A stretch of 45,768 bases of DNA. It comes from Holophagaceae bacterium (lineage in GTDB: Bacteria; Acidobacteriota; Holophagae; Holophagales; Holophagaceae). The translations under genes were made by a program, and so were the position numbers. Of this stretch, positions 9,721-19,427 are shown piece by piece. The stretch covers positions 1 through 45,768 of the forward strand of contig JAFNAB010000004.1 of assembly GCA_017859955.1 (NCBI GenBank), read 5' to 3'. Position 1 is the stretch's first letter; each line of letters starts with the position of its first letter. The notes under the pieces are model-generated. The model saw nothing but the letters and a program-made list of their open reading frames with translations. It searched no databases and was not told where the DNA came from.

Positions 9721-10835
9721 TGATCAAAGTTGTTATTACCGGCGCCGGAGGGTTCATCGGCAGAAATCTAGTCACTACCCTTAACACAATGTCGAACTAT
9801 GAGGTTCTCCCCTTCACCAGGGAAGACAGCCGTGATTCATTGATGGCCATTCTTGCCAAGGCCGATTTTGTATTCCACTTGGCTGGTGTCAATCGCCCCA
9901 AGGAGCCTGTCGAATTCCATGAAGGCAACGTCGACTTTTCCAACCTCCTCATTGACAACCTGAAGGCCCAGGGACGTCCCATCCCGCTCCTGATCACGTC
10001 CTCCACTCAGGCGGCCTTGAACAACCCCTATGGATCCAGCAAGAGGCGGGCAGAAGACCTAGTGCGTGCCTATGGCGAAGCGACCGGGTCTCCAACCTTC
10101 ATTTACCGCTTGCCCAATGTGTTTGGAAAGTGGTCGCGGCCAAATTACAACTCCGTCGTTGCCACATTCTGCGATCACATGGCCCGAGGCTTGTCCATCG
10201 AAGTGCACGACCCATCTCGGGAAATGATTCTCGCGCACATCGATGATGTGGTGGCCGAATTCATATCGGCTCTCCGGGGCAAACCGAATCGAGGCCCCGA
10301 TGGGGAGCCCACGGTTGGGAAGACATTCACGATCACCTTGGGGGAATTGGCAACCCGAATCCAGAAGTTCCCCCAGACGCGCAATTCTTGTGAACTTCCC
10401 GAAGTCGGAGATGAGCTTACCCGGCGTCTCTACTCGATGTATCTCAGCTATCTTCCAGAGGATCGTTTCGGATACGAACTTCAGACAAAGCGGGATCCGA
10501 GGGGGTGGTTGGCGGAGGTATTACGTAGCCAGGACATGGGCCAGATCTTCGTTTCGGTCACCCGACCGGGGATCTCCCGTGGCAACCACTGGCACCATAC
10601 CAAGACGGAGAAGTTCCTGGTTGTGAGCGGCCAGGCGTTGGTTCAATTTCGCAGCTTATGGGGAACAGAAATCCTGGATTACGCGGTTACCGGGGATTCA
10701 CCCCGAGTGCTAGACATCCCACCCGGGTACACCCATAGCATCACGAATACGGGTGAAACCGATCTGGTAACCCTTTTTTGGGCCAGTGAACCATTCGATC
10801 CTTTGACGCCTGACACCTATGCATTGCCGGTATAG
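9720..10835 (+). CDS. capF: CapF: UDP-2-acetamido-2,6-dideoxy-hexulose reductase (SDR plus cupin)
   Basis: Second enzyme of UDP-L-FucNAc synthesis. The 371-residue length agrees with S. aureus CapF (369). The N-terminal SDR domain starts KVVITGAGGFIGRNL, has FHLAGVNRP and the active-site NNPYGSSKRRAED (YxxxK), then VFGKWSRPNYNSVVATFC. The C-terminal cupin has PGISRGNHWHHTKTEKFLV, GYTHSITNTGETD and a typical end, FDPLTPDTYALPV. The ATG at 9720 has GAGGGGAG just upstream; a longer in-frame start at 9663 lacks such support. The family uses the cupin for a metal-dependent epimerisation and the SDR for NADPH reduction. Its partners CapE and CapG lie some 16 kb away at 26308-28487. Confidence 0.92.
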   Translation: MIKVVITGAGGFIGRNLVTTLNTMSNYEVLPFTREDSRDSLMAILAKADFVFHLAGVNRPKEPVEFHEGNVDFSNLLIDNLKAQGRPIPLLITSSTQAALNNPYGSSKRRAEDLVRAYGEATGSPTFIYRLPNVFGKWSRPNYNSVVATFCDHMARGLSIEVHDPSREMILAHIDDVVAEFISALRGKPNRGPDGEPTVGKTFTITLGELATRIQKFPQTRNSCELPEVGDELTRRLYSMYLSYLPEDRFGYELQTKRDPRGWLAEVLRSQDMGQIFVSVTRPGISRGNHWHHTKTEKFLVVSGQALVQFRSLWGTEILDYAVTGDSPRVLDIPPGYTHSITNTGETDLVTLFWASEPFDPLTPDTYALPV

Positions 10836-10838
10836 CTG

Positions 10839-12158
10839 ATGGCCCGGTCCGTCATGTCAGCGATGCTGCAAAACCCCTCAATGGCCGCCAAATCCATCCT
10901 GAAGTCCCGGGGTTGGAATCGGCAGGTCATGAGGTCGATTGCTGCAGTATTCTCCGGCAACATGTCGGCCTCAGTCCTGGGAGCCTTTGGCGGGCTGCTG
11001 GCCGCAAGGTTCCTGGGCCCTGAGGACACCGGCCATTACCGAGCGTTCACGATTCCCCTGACGTACCTGACTTGCCTCCACCTAGGCACATTCGACGGCC
11101 TTTGGCGCCAAATCCCATTTTTTATTGGCAAAGAAGAGCATGAAAAGGTGAATCGAATCGCAGCAGTATCGGGGGCATGGAATATTATTATATCATTAAT
11201 AGCCTCGACCACCTTCCTCATCCTTTCCCTAAGTGCGCTGATTCGCCACAACTACCCGGCAGCAGGGGCCTGGGCCGCCCAGATGCTTTTCGCCTGGTCG
11301 ATTTATTACGGCGGCTACCTGGGGGCAACGTACCGCACGATCAACCAGTTTGCGGCTCAGGCAAAGATCCAGTTCATCCAAGCGACCTTGACCTTCGCAG
11401 CGGTTTTCACCATGCCCTTCCTCGGCTTTTACGGCATCTGCATCCGCAGCTCCGTCCCAGCAGTGATGGGAATCGCCCTCCTCCACCGAAGGAGACCGCT
11501 CAAAGTCCGGTACCGACTCGATTGGAAAGAGTTGTGGGGGGTGGTCCGGATCGGAGCGCCATTCACGCTTTGGGGAAGCTTATCTACGTCGATTTGGACC
11601 GCAACCGAAAGCACCCTCATGTACATGTTCGGGGGCGCCAAGAGCCTTGGCCTCTTCGCGGTCGCCGTCCTCATGAGGGAGACGCTCGCAATCCTCCCCC
11701 AAGCGGTCAATCAAGTCCTGACCCCCAGAGTCGTCGAGACGTATGCCAGAGAAGGATGCCTGCGCAAAGCCAACAATAAGGCTATCACCACTACATTTGC
11801 CCTCACGGGGGCCATGGTCATCCTGACCGTCCTGCTTTCAATCCTGATCCAGTTCATGGTTCCACGGGCCATTCCCAAATACGTCGAGGGCATCCACCTC
11901 ATGCAGATTTGCCTCTGGGTAGCGGTACTTCAGGCAGCCTCCCTGCCCTTCAATACCCTGTTCGCCACAGGGCGCTCCTGGCTTTATGGCCGCGGAGTCA
12001 TCCTGGGTCTCCTGTGCTTCCCGATTAGCACTTACCTCCTGGCGCCACTGACCGGGGGAATGGTGGCAGTAGCTGTCGGCTCCCTCATCGGAAGGGCAGC
12101 CAGAATCCTCGTGGCCTACGGCGAAATAGCCCTGCTCATCCGTCGGGAGGCCGCATGA
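10839..12158 (+). CDS. wzx: Oligosaccharide flippase (Wzx-type)
   Basis: A 439-residue multi-pass membrane protein with about 12 hydrophobic helices separated by short basic loops, as in the polysaccharide transporter/MOP superfamily. The N-terminus has the characteristic start of the first helix after a basic stretch (VMRSIAAVFSGNMSASVLG, then GGLLAARFLGPEDTGHYRA). The inferred role is to flip undecaprenyl-diphosphate-linked repeat units to the periplasm. It begins 4 nt after the capF stop and overlaps the polymerase gene by 4 nt (ATGA), so all three are translationally linked. Substrate specificity cannot be read. Confidence 0.82.
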   Translation: MARSVMSAMLQNPSMAAKSILKSRGWNRQVMRSIAAVFSGNMSASVLGAFGGLLAARFLGPEDTGHYRAFTIPLTYLTCLHLGTFDGLWRQIPFFIGKEEHEKVNRIAAVSGAWNIIISLIASTTFLILSLSALIRHNYPAAGAWAAQMLFAWSIYYGGYLGATYRTINQFAAQAKIQFIQATLTFAAVFTMPFLGFYGICIRSSVPAVMGIALLHRRRPLKVRYRLDWKELWGVVRIGAPFTLWGSLSTSIWTATESTLMYMFGGAKSLGLFAVAVLMRETLAILPQAVNQVLTPRVVETYAREGCLRKANNKAITTTFALTGAMVILTVLLSILIQFMVPRAIPKYVEGIHLMQICLWVAVLQAASLPFNTLFATGRSWLYGRGVILGLLCFPISTYLLAPLTGGMVAVAVGSLIGRAARILVAYGEIALLIRREAA

Positions 12159-13675
12159 AAGCAATCACGGCAGACCTTCTCCTCCCAATCGAAGACCAAG
12201 GCTTCCCCAGATCACTCCTGCTTCCACTCGCAGCAGGCATGGCGTTCAACTTAGCCTCCCTAGCCGTGGCAAATCCTTATCTGATGCTGGCAATAGGGAG
12301 TGCCAACGCTCTGATTTTGACCCTCGTTTACCTCAAACGCCCTTCGCTCGGCTGGGTGGCCTTCGTCGCCACCTGTGCGGCAAGCCCAGCCAACCTTGGC
12401 ACTCCAATCGCGACGAACATCTTGTGCGCGTTGTGCCTCTTTGCCATTTCGCCCATATCCGGTTGGAAGCGCTTGCCAGGGTTTGTTAAGGTCATCCTCG
12501 CATTCGCCCTGCTTTCTACAATGGTGAGCATCCTGGCCTCATCCACCCAGGTGCCGAACATTCCCAGTATCCGAACCAACAACCTCTCCCGCCCCCGGCC
12601 ATGGATGATGACTTGGTCCGGAGGGGTGACTTTCGAGACTCTGATTAATCAGGCAGTGAGTTCGGTGAACTATCTTCTGGGTCCTTTTCTATTAATCCCC
12701 TTCACATTCTCCCGAATCACCAAAGGTCGAAGCCCGGAACAGCTCCTCAGGCTCTTCTTACTCAGCCTCGTTATCCCGTCCCTGATCATCTTTTTCCTCG
12801 CGCGCAACCTGGGTCATCCCATCATGAGTGCGACAGAAATGCGTGCGGAGATCGTGAACATATCTGCATTCCGTCTGGGGAAACTGGATATCCAGATGCT
12901 CCGAACGCAGGTAGGGATAATAATTGCGGCCCTCCTGGTCGGGTCATTTTCGGTGGTTGTATCTCCGGTCCAGCGCCTGAACCGATGCCTAGCCTTGGCC
13001 TGCCTCCTGGGCTCCCTCTACCTGCTGCTGACAACAGGAAGTGTCGGAAGCACTTTCGCCGCCCTCATTGGGATGACACTGGTCCTCCTCCTCAACATTC
13101 GCCGATTTTCTTGGAAACGATATTTCGCCATTGGCACCATCAGTGTTCTTCTGACACTTGTCGGTTTTGCAGCACTCCCTCCTAACACAAGGAATTACGC
13201 ATACAGTCGCTATGAGGCTCGTGTAGGATCGCACGGATCTTCAATGGAGGACCGGACTTGGCGATGGAGGAAAGCAGCCAACTACATGTTGGACAACCCG
13301 AGCGGAACGGGCTGGTCTCTGTGGGTGGAACCCCTTAACACCTTTCCGCATAATGACTTTCTTTCTTATGGTATTGCGTTTGGCATGCTTTGCGGCTTCC
13401 TCTATTTCCTGCTTCCTTTCTTGGCATTTCTATCACTCTCATCATTTGCATTCTTCAATCACACTAACACCAGCACTTCACTCATCTGCCTGGCCAGCGC
13501 TGGGGCTGGCATAACCTTGGCCGTAATGATAAATAGCATGAGCGACCATATGACAGCTGACCGATGGTATTTCAACGTAGCCTGGTCGCTAGTTTGGTTC
13601 TGCTATTTTGCCTGTCGTCCATCCAGGACATCCATTGGGAATTATGCGCCCCCGCAAGAACCAGCCAGATATTAA
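12155..13675 (+). CDS. wzy: O-antigen/capsule polymerase (Wzy / O-antigen ligase family)
   Basis: A 506-residue integral membrane protein with roughly 10-12 hydrophobic segments and a large periplasmic-type loop near the C-terminal third. That loop has the Wzy_C pattern: Arg/Trp-rich DRTWRWRKAANYMLDNPSG, then PHNDFLSYGIAFG, which is the PHN motif seen in Wzy and WaaL. The inferred role is block polymerisation of lipid-linked repeats in the periplasm. It overlaps wzx by ATGA. Ligase versus polymerase cannot be separated by sequence, but the company of wzx, wzc and wza favours polymerase. Confidence 0.8.
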   Translation: MKAITADLLLPIEDQGFPRSLLLPLAAGMAFNLASLAVANPYLMLAIGSANALILTLVYLKRPSLGWVAFVATCAASPANLGTPIATNILCALCLFAISPISGWKRLPGFVKVILAFALLSTMVSILASSTQVPNIPSIRTNNLSRPRPWMMTWSGGVTFETLINQAVSSVNYLLGPFLLIPFTFSRITKGRSPEQLLRLFLLSLVIPSLIIFFLARNLGHPIMSATEMRAEIVNISAFRLGKLDIQMLRTQVGIIIAALLVGSFSVVVSPVQRLNRCLALACLLGSLYLLLTTGSVGSTFAALIGMTLVLLLNIRRFSWKRYFAIGTISVLLTLVGFAALPPNTRNYAYSRYEARVGSHGSSMEDRTWRWRKAANYMLDNPSGTGWSLWVEPLNTFPHNDFLSYGIAFGMLCGFLYFLLPFLAFLSLSSFAFFNHTNTSTSLICLASAGAGITLAVMINSMSDHMTADRWYFNVAWSLVWFCYFACRPSRTSIGNYAPPQEPARY

Positions 13676-13747
13676 CGTCCATTCTTCTACTTATTTCGCC
13701 TGAAACCGTCCTCCGATTTTGACTCTCATTTTCCGACAAGGCCCCCC

Positions 13748-15973
13748 ATGACTGAATCACCCGATCTTCAGATGACTCGGCCCCGTATTGAGACTACGCA
13801 TAGGCCACCCAAACCTCCTGAGGAGGCACCTGAGATTGATCTCCTGGAGTGGCTCCTCAACCTTTGGATGGGGCGTCGAATCATTCTGGTTTTTGTCCTG
13901 ACATTCACAGTCCTGGGAGCGCTATACGCCTGGCAAGCGAGCCCGATATACAAGGCCGAAGCCCTCCTCCAAATCGAACCCCCGAGCACATTCCGGAACA
14001 ATGACGCGGTATTCACAAAAATGGGCGATCTCTTTTCCCAACCCTCCGATGCCCTGACCGAAATCGAGATCATCGGCAGCAACCGGGTCCTGGGAAACAC
14101 CGTAACAGCCATGAACCTGGACATCGAAGCCTCCCCCAAGAGGGCTCCCCTGATCGGGAAGCTCCTCAACCGAATAACGAACTACCACCCCGCGCTGAAA
14201 GTGGACCATTTCGAGGTTCCCGACAGCCTGCTTGGCCACTCTTTCACGATCAAAGCCAACGGCGATGGGAGCTTCGTCGCACTGGCTCCTGACACACACG
14301 CCCCATTGGCGACCGGACGCCCTGGGGACGAGATTGTCGCAAATTATGGCGGCGCAACCTTGAGATTCACCATTCGCAGCCTGGTGGCCAAACCAGGTCA
14401 GCAGTTCACACTGATCAAGCGCCCCATCCTGGATGCGATTACAGACTTGAGAGACAGCCTGGAGGCGGGAGAAAAAGGTGGAAGTTCCAGTTCGGGCCGT
14501 CCCACCAATCTCCTTACCCTGACCATGCGCGATGCCAATCCGGAAAGGGCGGCGCTCGTCCTCAATGAAGTCATGAAACAGTATGTGCTGCAGAATGCCA
14601 ACAGAAAGAACGGTCAGATATCTCAGACCATCCAGACCCTTGAGCAGCAACTGCCCCAGGTAAGAGCCGAGATGAAGGAGACAGAAAACCGATTGAACAG
14701 CTTCCGCACCTCCCGCGGGGCTATGGATCCATCTCGACAGGCTGAAGTGGCGATGCAACAAAGCTCTGCGCTACAAAGCCAAATTTCAGCATTGCGACAG
14801 AGAAAGGAGGAGTTGCGAAGGACTTATCAGGAAAGCTCGGATGTGATCACAACGTTGAACGAGCAGATTGCACGACTCGAGGGGGAGCGCGCAATCGAAA
14901 ACCGGAAAGTTCAGACGATGCCAACCACTCAACAAGAGATGGAGCGGCTCAGCAGGGACGCCCAGGTCACAAAAGAACTCTATACGGGCATTCTCAACAA
15001 CCTTCAACAGTTGCGCATCACCGGCACAGCGTCAGGACACAGCACGCAGATTATCGATTTCGCCCAGACCAGCCCACGTCCCATCAAACCCAAGAAACCG
15101 ATGATTATCGCATCATTTTTCATGTTCGGACTATTCAGTGGCGTCAGCCTCGCCCTCTTGCGGCGATCGCTCCGGCGAGGCGTTGAAGATTACAAAATAA
15201 TCGAAGAAAAACTTGGCCTACCGGTACTTGTAACAATCCCTCACAGCGATGCCCAGACGCGCAAGCAAAAATCAGCGGGGCTGAGCCTCCTGGCACACCA
15301 CACTCCCGACGATCTGGCCACGGAAAGCTTGCGGGGCCTTCGGACCATGATCCATCTCTCACTGATGCCAGGTGACAACAATATCATTCTAATCACAGGC
15401 CCTACGCCAAGAATCGGCAAATCCTTTGTAGCCGCCAATTTTGCTACCGTTATGGCCCAGACTGGCGCCCGGGTTCTCCTCATTGATGCAGACTTGCGCA
15501 GGGGTTGCCTCCATCGCACCTTCGGCCTGCCGGACCGCAGCACAGGCCTGACTGAGGTTATCAGCGGATCCGCCAAATGGCGCGAGGCTGCCCAACACAC
15601 TGAAGTCAAGGGCCTGGACCTCATGACTACCGGAAACACCCCGGCCAATCCTGCTGAAATGTTGATGTCAGAGACCTTCCCAGCGTTCCTGAGAACCGTA
15701 TCCACCGAGTACGATTACATCATTATTGACGCACCACCATTACTCCCTGTCACCGACGCAGCGATCGTCGCGTCCCTGGCCGGAACCGTGCTCCTTGTCG
15801 CCAAATATGGCCAACACCCGCTGGAAGAGATCCGAGCCAGCCTGAGGCGTGTCTCCTTCGATCATTTCATCCTGAAGGGTTGTATTTTTAACGACATCAC
15901 CCCTACGGGGCTTACCTATTTTGATCAGCACTATCGCTACACCTATCACTATGCCTACGAGAAATCCAACTAG
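13748..15973 (+). CDS. wzc: Wzc-type polysaccharide co-polymerase with tyrosine autokinase domain
   Basis: 741 residues. The N-terminal Wzz domain is bounded by transmembrane segments at about residues 40-60 and 455-475, with a long periplasmic coiled-coil region between (about 280-400). The cytoplasmic BY-kinase domain has Walker A GPTPRIGKSF (about 549-558), Walker A' VLLIDADLRRG (about 577-587) and Walker B YDYIIIDAPPLLPVTDA (about 657-673). The C-terminus is a Tyr cluster, YFDQHYRYTYHYAY, with six tyrosines in 14 residues, the usual autophosphorylation tail. It controls chain length and export with Wza. No low-molecular-weight phosphatase (Wzb) is present in the window, so dephosphorylation must come from elsewhere. 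Confidence 0.93.
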   Translation: MTESPDLQMTRPRIETTHRPPKPPEEAPEIDLLEWLLNLWMGRRIILVFVLTFTVLGALYAWQASPIYKAEALLQIEPPSTFRNNDAVFTKMGDLFSQPSDALTEIEIIGSNRVLGNTVTAMNLDIEASPKRAPLIGKLLNRITNYHPALKVDHFEVPDSLLGHSFTIKANGDGSFVALAPDTHAPLATGRPGDEIVANYGGATLRFTIRSLVAKPGQQFTLIKRPILDAITDLRDSLEAGEKGGSSSSGRPTNLLTLTMRDANPERAALVLNEVMKQYVLQNANRKNGQISQTIQTLEQQLPQVRAEMKETENRLNSFRTSRGAMDPSRQAEVAMQQSSALQSQISALRQRKEELRRTYQESSDVITTLNEQIARLEGERAIENRKVQTMPTTQQEMERLSRDAQVTKELYTGILNNLQQLRITGTASGHSTQIIDFAQTSPRPIKPKKPMIIASFFMFGLFSGVSLALLRRSLRRGVEDYKIIEEKLGLPVLVTIPHSDAQTRKQKSAGLSLLAHHTPDDLATESLRGLRTMIHLSLMPGDNNIILITGPTPRIGKSFVAANFATVMAQTGARVLLIDADLRRGCLHRTFGLPDRSTGLTEVISGSAKWREAAQHTEVKGLDLMTTGNTPANPAEMLMSETFPAFLRTVSTEYDYIIIDAPPLLPVTDAAIVASLAGTVLLVAKYGQHPLEEIRASLRRVSFDHFILKGCIFNDITPTGLTYFDQHYRYTYHYAYEKSN

Positions 15974-16025
15974 CAAGCAATCACATCGCCGCAATAACTA
16001 GGCATACCATGAGGAATTTCGTATT

Positions 16026-17258
16026 GTGGAAATACTTTACGTGGCACCCCTACGATCCCAAGTTCATTTCACCAAACTCCAGCAGGCGTATCCAAAGATC
16101 TTCCACCACCAGGTCCAAAAATTTCACAGTTTATTAGCAAAAGGCCTAGCTTCTCAATCACAAGAATTGACAGTCCTTGCGGTCATCCCGGATCCCCAAA
16201 AACACTGGGTCTTGCCGCAACTCGAAAGCGACAAGGAATCAGGCATCCTGTTCCGCTATCTCAAAATCGGCACGTGGAAGGGCATATCCCACGTGCTGAC
16301 ATGCCTGTGGAGCATATTCACGACTCTTCGATGGTGCAGACAGCACGACTCCGACAGGGTAGTCATCTGTGACGCACTCAACCTCTCGATCACCCTGGGC
16401 GCTATCATTGCCAGCAAATTCACCACGACACCCATTGCGGCCATTGTCACCGATCTCCCCACTTTCATGAATGCCCCTGGCCCCAGAAAGTGGAGCTCCA
16501 ACCTCTTCCGGATTCTCGGACAGACCCTTACGACCTTCCTCCTGAAGAGATATGATTACTATATACTCCTGACAGCCGCCATGGATTCCAAGGTGAACCC
16601 AAAACACCGACCATCGCTGGTGGTGGAAGGAATGGTGGATCCATCCATGGCACAGGTTGATAACCTGCCGGAACACATGTTCCAGGAAACCGTATTGATC
16701 TATGCTGGGGCGCTCTACCGGCAATACGGTGTCCAGAGTCTAGTGGAGGCATTCCAAAAGCTCCCCGGCTGCGAACTTCGCCTTTGGATCTATGGCTCGG
16801 GCGAATTGGAAACATACATCATAGAGGCGGCCAAAAAGGATGAACGCATCAGGTATTGGGGAGTCTGCCCCAACGACACCGTTGTCGAGGCAGAACTGAA
16901 AGCCACCCTCCTGATCAATCCCCGTCCGGCCACGGAAGCATTCACCCAATATTCCTTTCCGTCCAAAAACATGGAATACATGGCCTCTGGAACCCCCGTT
17001 CTCACAGCTGCCCTGCCAGGCATGCCGCCGGAATATTTGGATTTTGTGTACACCTTCCCGGACTCCAGCCCCGAGAGCCTTCAGAAAACACTTTCCAGCT
17101 TGTTAAGCATGAATCCTGCGGAACTGCGCGCCAAAGGTTCAGATGCCAAACAGTTCGTGCTTACTTCCAAAACCAGCCTTGTCCAAGCCAGGCGAATACT
17201 GGCTTTTTTCATGGAACATGAAGAATCACCGTCGACGTTCATCAATGAGCCATCTTGA
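16026..17258 (+). CDS. Glycosyltransferase, GT4-like (GT-B fold)
   Basis: 410 residues. A donor-side signature is visible in PATEAFTQYSFPSKNMEYMA followed by SGTPVLTAALPGMPPEY, the EX7E-like region that holds the nucleotide sugar in GT-B enzymes. The N-terminal half starts EILYVAPLRSQVHF. The expected role is adding one sugar to the lipid-linked repeat on the cytoplasmic face. GTG at 16026 is chosen because GAGGAA (16011-16016) sits about 9 nt upstream; the nearby ATG at 16009 is out of frame. The gene follows wzc by 52 nt and is followed by a 330-bp gap. Donor and linkage are unknown. Confidence 0.78.
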   Translation: MEILYVAPLRSQVHFTKLQQAYPKIFHHQVQKFHSLLAKGLASQSQELTVLAVIPDPQKHWVLPQLESDKESGILFRYLKIGTWKGISHVLTCLWSIFTTLRWCRQHDSDRVVICDALNLSITLGAIIASKFTTTPIAAIVTDLPTFMNAPGPRKWSSNLFRILGQTLTTFLLKRYDYYILLTAAMDSKVNPKHRPSLVVEGMVDPSMAQVDNLPEHMFQETVLIYAGALYRQYGVQSLVEAFQKLPGCELRLWIYGSGELETYIIEAAKKDERIRYWGVCPNDTVVEAELKATLLINPRPATEAFTQYSFPSKNMEYMASGTPVLTAALPGMPPEYLDFVYTFPDSSPESLQKTLSSLLSMNPAELRAKGSDAKQFVLTSKTSLVQARRILAFFMEHEESPSTFINEPS

Positions 17259-17587
17259 ACCAGGTGAAGGCCCCAGGTATTATGAATTAGTTTAGAAAAT
17301 CAAGTCGTCTCGCACTCCTAGAATCACCGGATCCCAAAGACACCGCGATGATGCCCTATGGAAACCCACTCGTGTTCTTGACTCAGCCACCCCTGGTTCC
17401 CGGCCCTGAATTTTACCCGGCTCGCCAAAGATGCCCGGCCTTCCCAGCCCCACCATTCACCAGATAACTACCGCGCTCCACGGCAAAGATTCTCATCTGC
17501 AAACACGGCTTGTGCATTTTTTTGCTTCGCCCACCCCCTTTGCCCTGCAACCAATTCATTCATTTTCCTTATGGAGGTCGTTGAGCC
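17259..17587. other. Intergenic gap before the first aminotransferase gene
   Basis: 329 bp without a convincing gene. It contains a pyrimidine-rich stretch and a GGAGG site at 17573-17577 that serves the next gene. No clear terminator or promoter consensus was found. Short open frames here lack protein-like composition. Confidence 0.5.
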
Positions 17588-18769
17588 ATGAACCGCCCAA
17601 TCGCCCCATGGCCACAGTATGCAGCTGATGAAATCGAAGCCGTGGTCCGCATCCTCAAAAGCGGCAAGGTGAATTACTGGACCGGCGATGAATGTCGGCA
17701 ATTTGAAAAGGAGTACGCGGAGGCTTCCGGCTGCCTTCATGCGGTGGCTGTCATGAATGGCACCGTCGCCCTGGAATTGGCCTTGCATGCCCTTGGGATA
17801 CCTCCCGGCTCGGAGATCATCACGACGCCTCGCACGTTCTTTGCGTCCGCAAGCTGCATCGTGGCCCACGGCTGCACCCCCGTTTTTGCAGATGTGGATG
17901 CAGACAGTGGCAACATCACGGCCGAAACCATTGCCAGGGTTATCACACCCCGGACCAGTGCCATCATCGCGGTCCATCTGGCAGGGTGGCCATGCGAGAT
18001 GGATCCCATCATGGAGCTCGCAGACAAGCACGGGCTAAGGGTCATTGAGGACTGTGCACAGGCAAACGGGGCCACCTATCATGGCCGCCCAGTGGGTTGC
18101 CTGGGACACGCAGCCGCCTTCTCCTTCTGCCAGGACAAGATTATTACCACCGGCGGCGAGGGTGGGATGCTTACCACCAATGATGAGGCCACCTGGCGCC
18201 GCGCATGGGAATTCAAGGATCACGGAAAAAGCTGGGATGCTGTTTACAATCGCCAGCACCCCCTGGGATTCAGATGGCTGCATGAAAGCTTCGGAACCAA
18301 CTGGCGGATGACCGAGATACAGGCAGCCATCGGACGGATCCAACTCCAAAAGCTGCCCGCCTGGACCCGCCTCCGCCAGGATAATATGAATTTATTATTT
18401 AATGCACTATGTGGGCATCCAGCGGTACGTATCCCCCGACCAGGCCCAGGCCTTGGCCATGCGGCATACAAGGCTTACATCTACCTTCAACCCAATCACA
18501 TAAAGCCCAACCTGTCCCGCGACCGGCTCATGACCGAAATCACTGCTCAGGGAATCCCATGTTTCAGCGGAAGCTGCAGCGAGATCTACCTAGAAAAGGC
18601 CTTTGCCACCCCGGGGAGTCACCTGGAACGCCTTCCCGTAGCCAAGAAACTTGGTGAAACCAGCTTGATGTTCCTGGTGCACCCAGGACTCACGCAGGCA
18701 GCCATGGACTCAACCATTGTTACAACACGATCCATTCTGGATAAGGCCTTGGAGTTTGCGCGTGCCTGA
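17588..18769 (+). CDS. DegT/DnrJ/EryC1/StrS-family sugar aminotransferase
   Basis: A 393-residue PLP enzyme that should transaminate a 4-keto nucleotide sugar to a 4-amino sugar. The fold-type I motifs are present: WTGDECRQFEKEYA at the N-terminus, VAVMNGTVALELAL, DVDADSGNIT, VIEDCAQANGA (Asp binds the PLP ring nitrogen) and the Schiff-base lysine in FSFCQDKIITTGGEGG near residue 185. NWRMTEIQAAIGRIQL is also typical. I recognise this subfamily as the one commonly found beside PglC-type sugar transferases, as here, where the next gene overlaps by 8 nt. Together with the dehydratase at 7541 and the acetyltransferase at 32380 it fits a UDP-QuiNAc4NAc-type route. GGAGG lies 10 nt before the ATG. 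Confidence 0.88.
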   Translation: MNRPIAPWPQYAADEIEAVVRILKSGKVNYWTGDECRQFEKEYAEASGCLHAVAVMNGTVALELALHALGIPPGSEIITTPRTFFASASCIVAHGCTPVFADVDADSGNITAETIARVITPRTSAIIAVHLAGWPCEMDPIMELADKHGLRVIEDCAQANGATYHGRPVGCLGHAAAFSFCQDKIITTGGEGGMLTTNDEATWRRAWEFKDHGKSWDAVYNRQHPLGFRWLHESFGTNWRMTEIQAAIGRIQLQKLPAWTRLRQDNMNLLFNALCGHPAVRIPRPGPGLGHAAYKAYIYLQPNHIKPNLSRDRLMTEITAQGIPCFSGSCSEIYLEKAFATPGSHLERLPVAKKLGETSLMFLVHPGLTQAAMDSTIVTTRSILDKALEFARA

Positions 18770-19391
18770 CCACTGCATTTATGGCACCGCTAAGCGGGCT
18801 TTGGATCTCATGGTGTCCCTTCCAGCCTTGATCCTGCTTTGCCCCGCTTTCCTCGCCACCGCAATACTGGTTCGCCTGAAGCTGGGATCCCCCATTTTCT
18901 TCCGACAGGAGCGAGCCGGACAGAATGGGAAGCCATTCACAATCTATAAATTCCGAACCATGACCGACGCAAAGGGGCCCGGGGGCAACCTGCTGCCTGA
19001 CGAAGCCAGACTTACGCCAATTGGCAGCTTCCTTAGAAGGTCAAGCCTGGATGAGTTGCCCCAACTGGTGAATGTGGCCTTGGGCCAGATGAGCCTCGTG
19101 GGTCCGCGCCCCCTCTACCGCAAGTACATCCCGCGTTACAGTGAGCACCATAAGATGCGACTCCTGGTGCCCCCCGGCATCACGGGATGGGCCCAGGTCA
19201 ACGGCCGAAATGCAGTGGACTGGGAGAAACGCCTCGACCTCGACGTTCACTATGTCAACCATCGTTCTCTCGCTTTGGACCTTTGGATTCTGTGCCTGAC
19301 CTTCCGAAAGGTGCTGGCAAGAGAGGGCATCAGCGCCCAGAATCACGCCACGATGGAAGAATTCATGGGCAGCGGCCCGACGGCGGGATAG
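18762..19391 (+). CDS. Small phosphoglycosyl transferase (PglC-type initiating sugar transferase), copy 1
   Basis: 209 residues. It transfers a sugar-1-phosphate to undecaprenyl phosphate, the first membrane step of repeat-unit assembly. A single N-terminal hydrophobic (reentrant) helix spans about residues 15-35. Then follow SPIFFRQERAGQNGKPF, KFRTM, SLDELPQLVNV, MSLVGPRP and PPGITGWAQVNGRN, all canonical for the family. GTG at 18762 is preferred over an upstream in-frame start at 18717 because GGAG (18751-18754) lies 7 nt before it and the overlap with the aminotransferase becomes a normal 8 nt. It ends this plus-strand block. A second enzyme of the same family lies at 28521. Confidence 0.88.
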   Translation: MPDHCIYGTAKRALDLMVSLPALILLCPAFLATAILVRLKLGSPIFFRQERAGQNGKPFTIYKFRTMTDAKGPGGNLLPDEARLTPIGSFLRRSSLDELPQLVNVALGQMSLVGPRPLYRKYIPRYSEHHKMRLLVPPGITGWAQVNGRNAVDWEKRLDLDVHYVNHRSLALDLWILCLTFRKVLAREGISAQNHATMEEFMGSGPTAG

Positions 19392-19427
19392 CGTCCAGCC
19401 AACAGAAAGCCGTTTCTGATTCCAGGC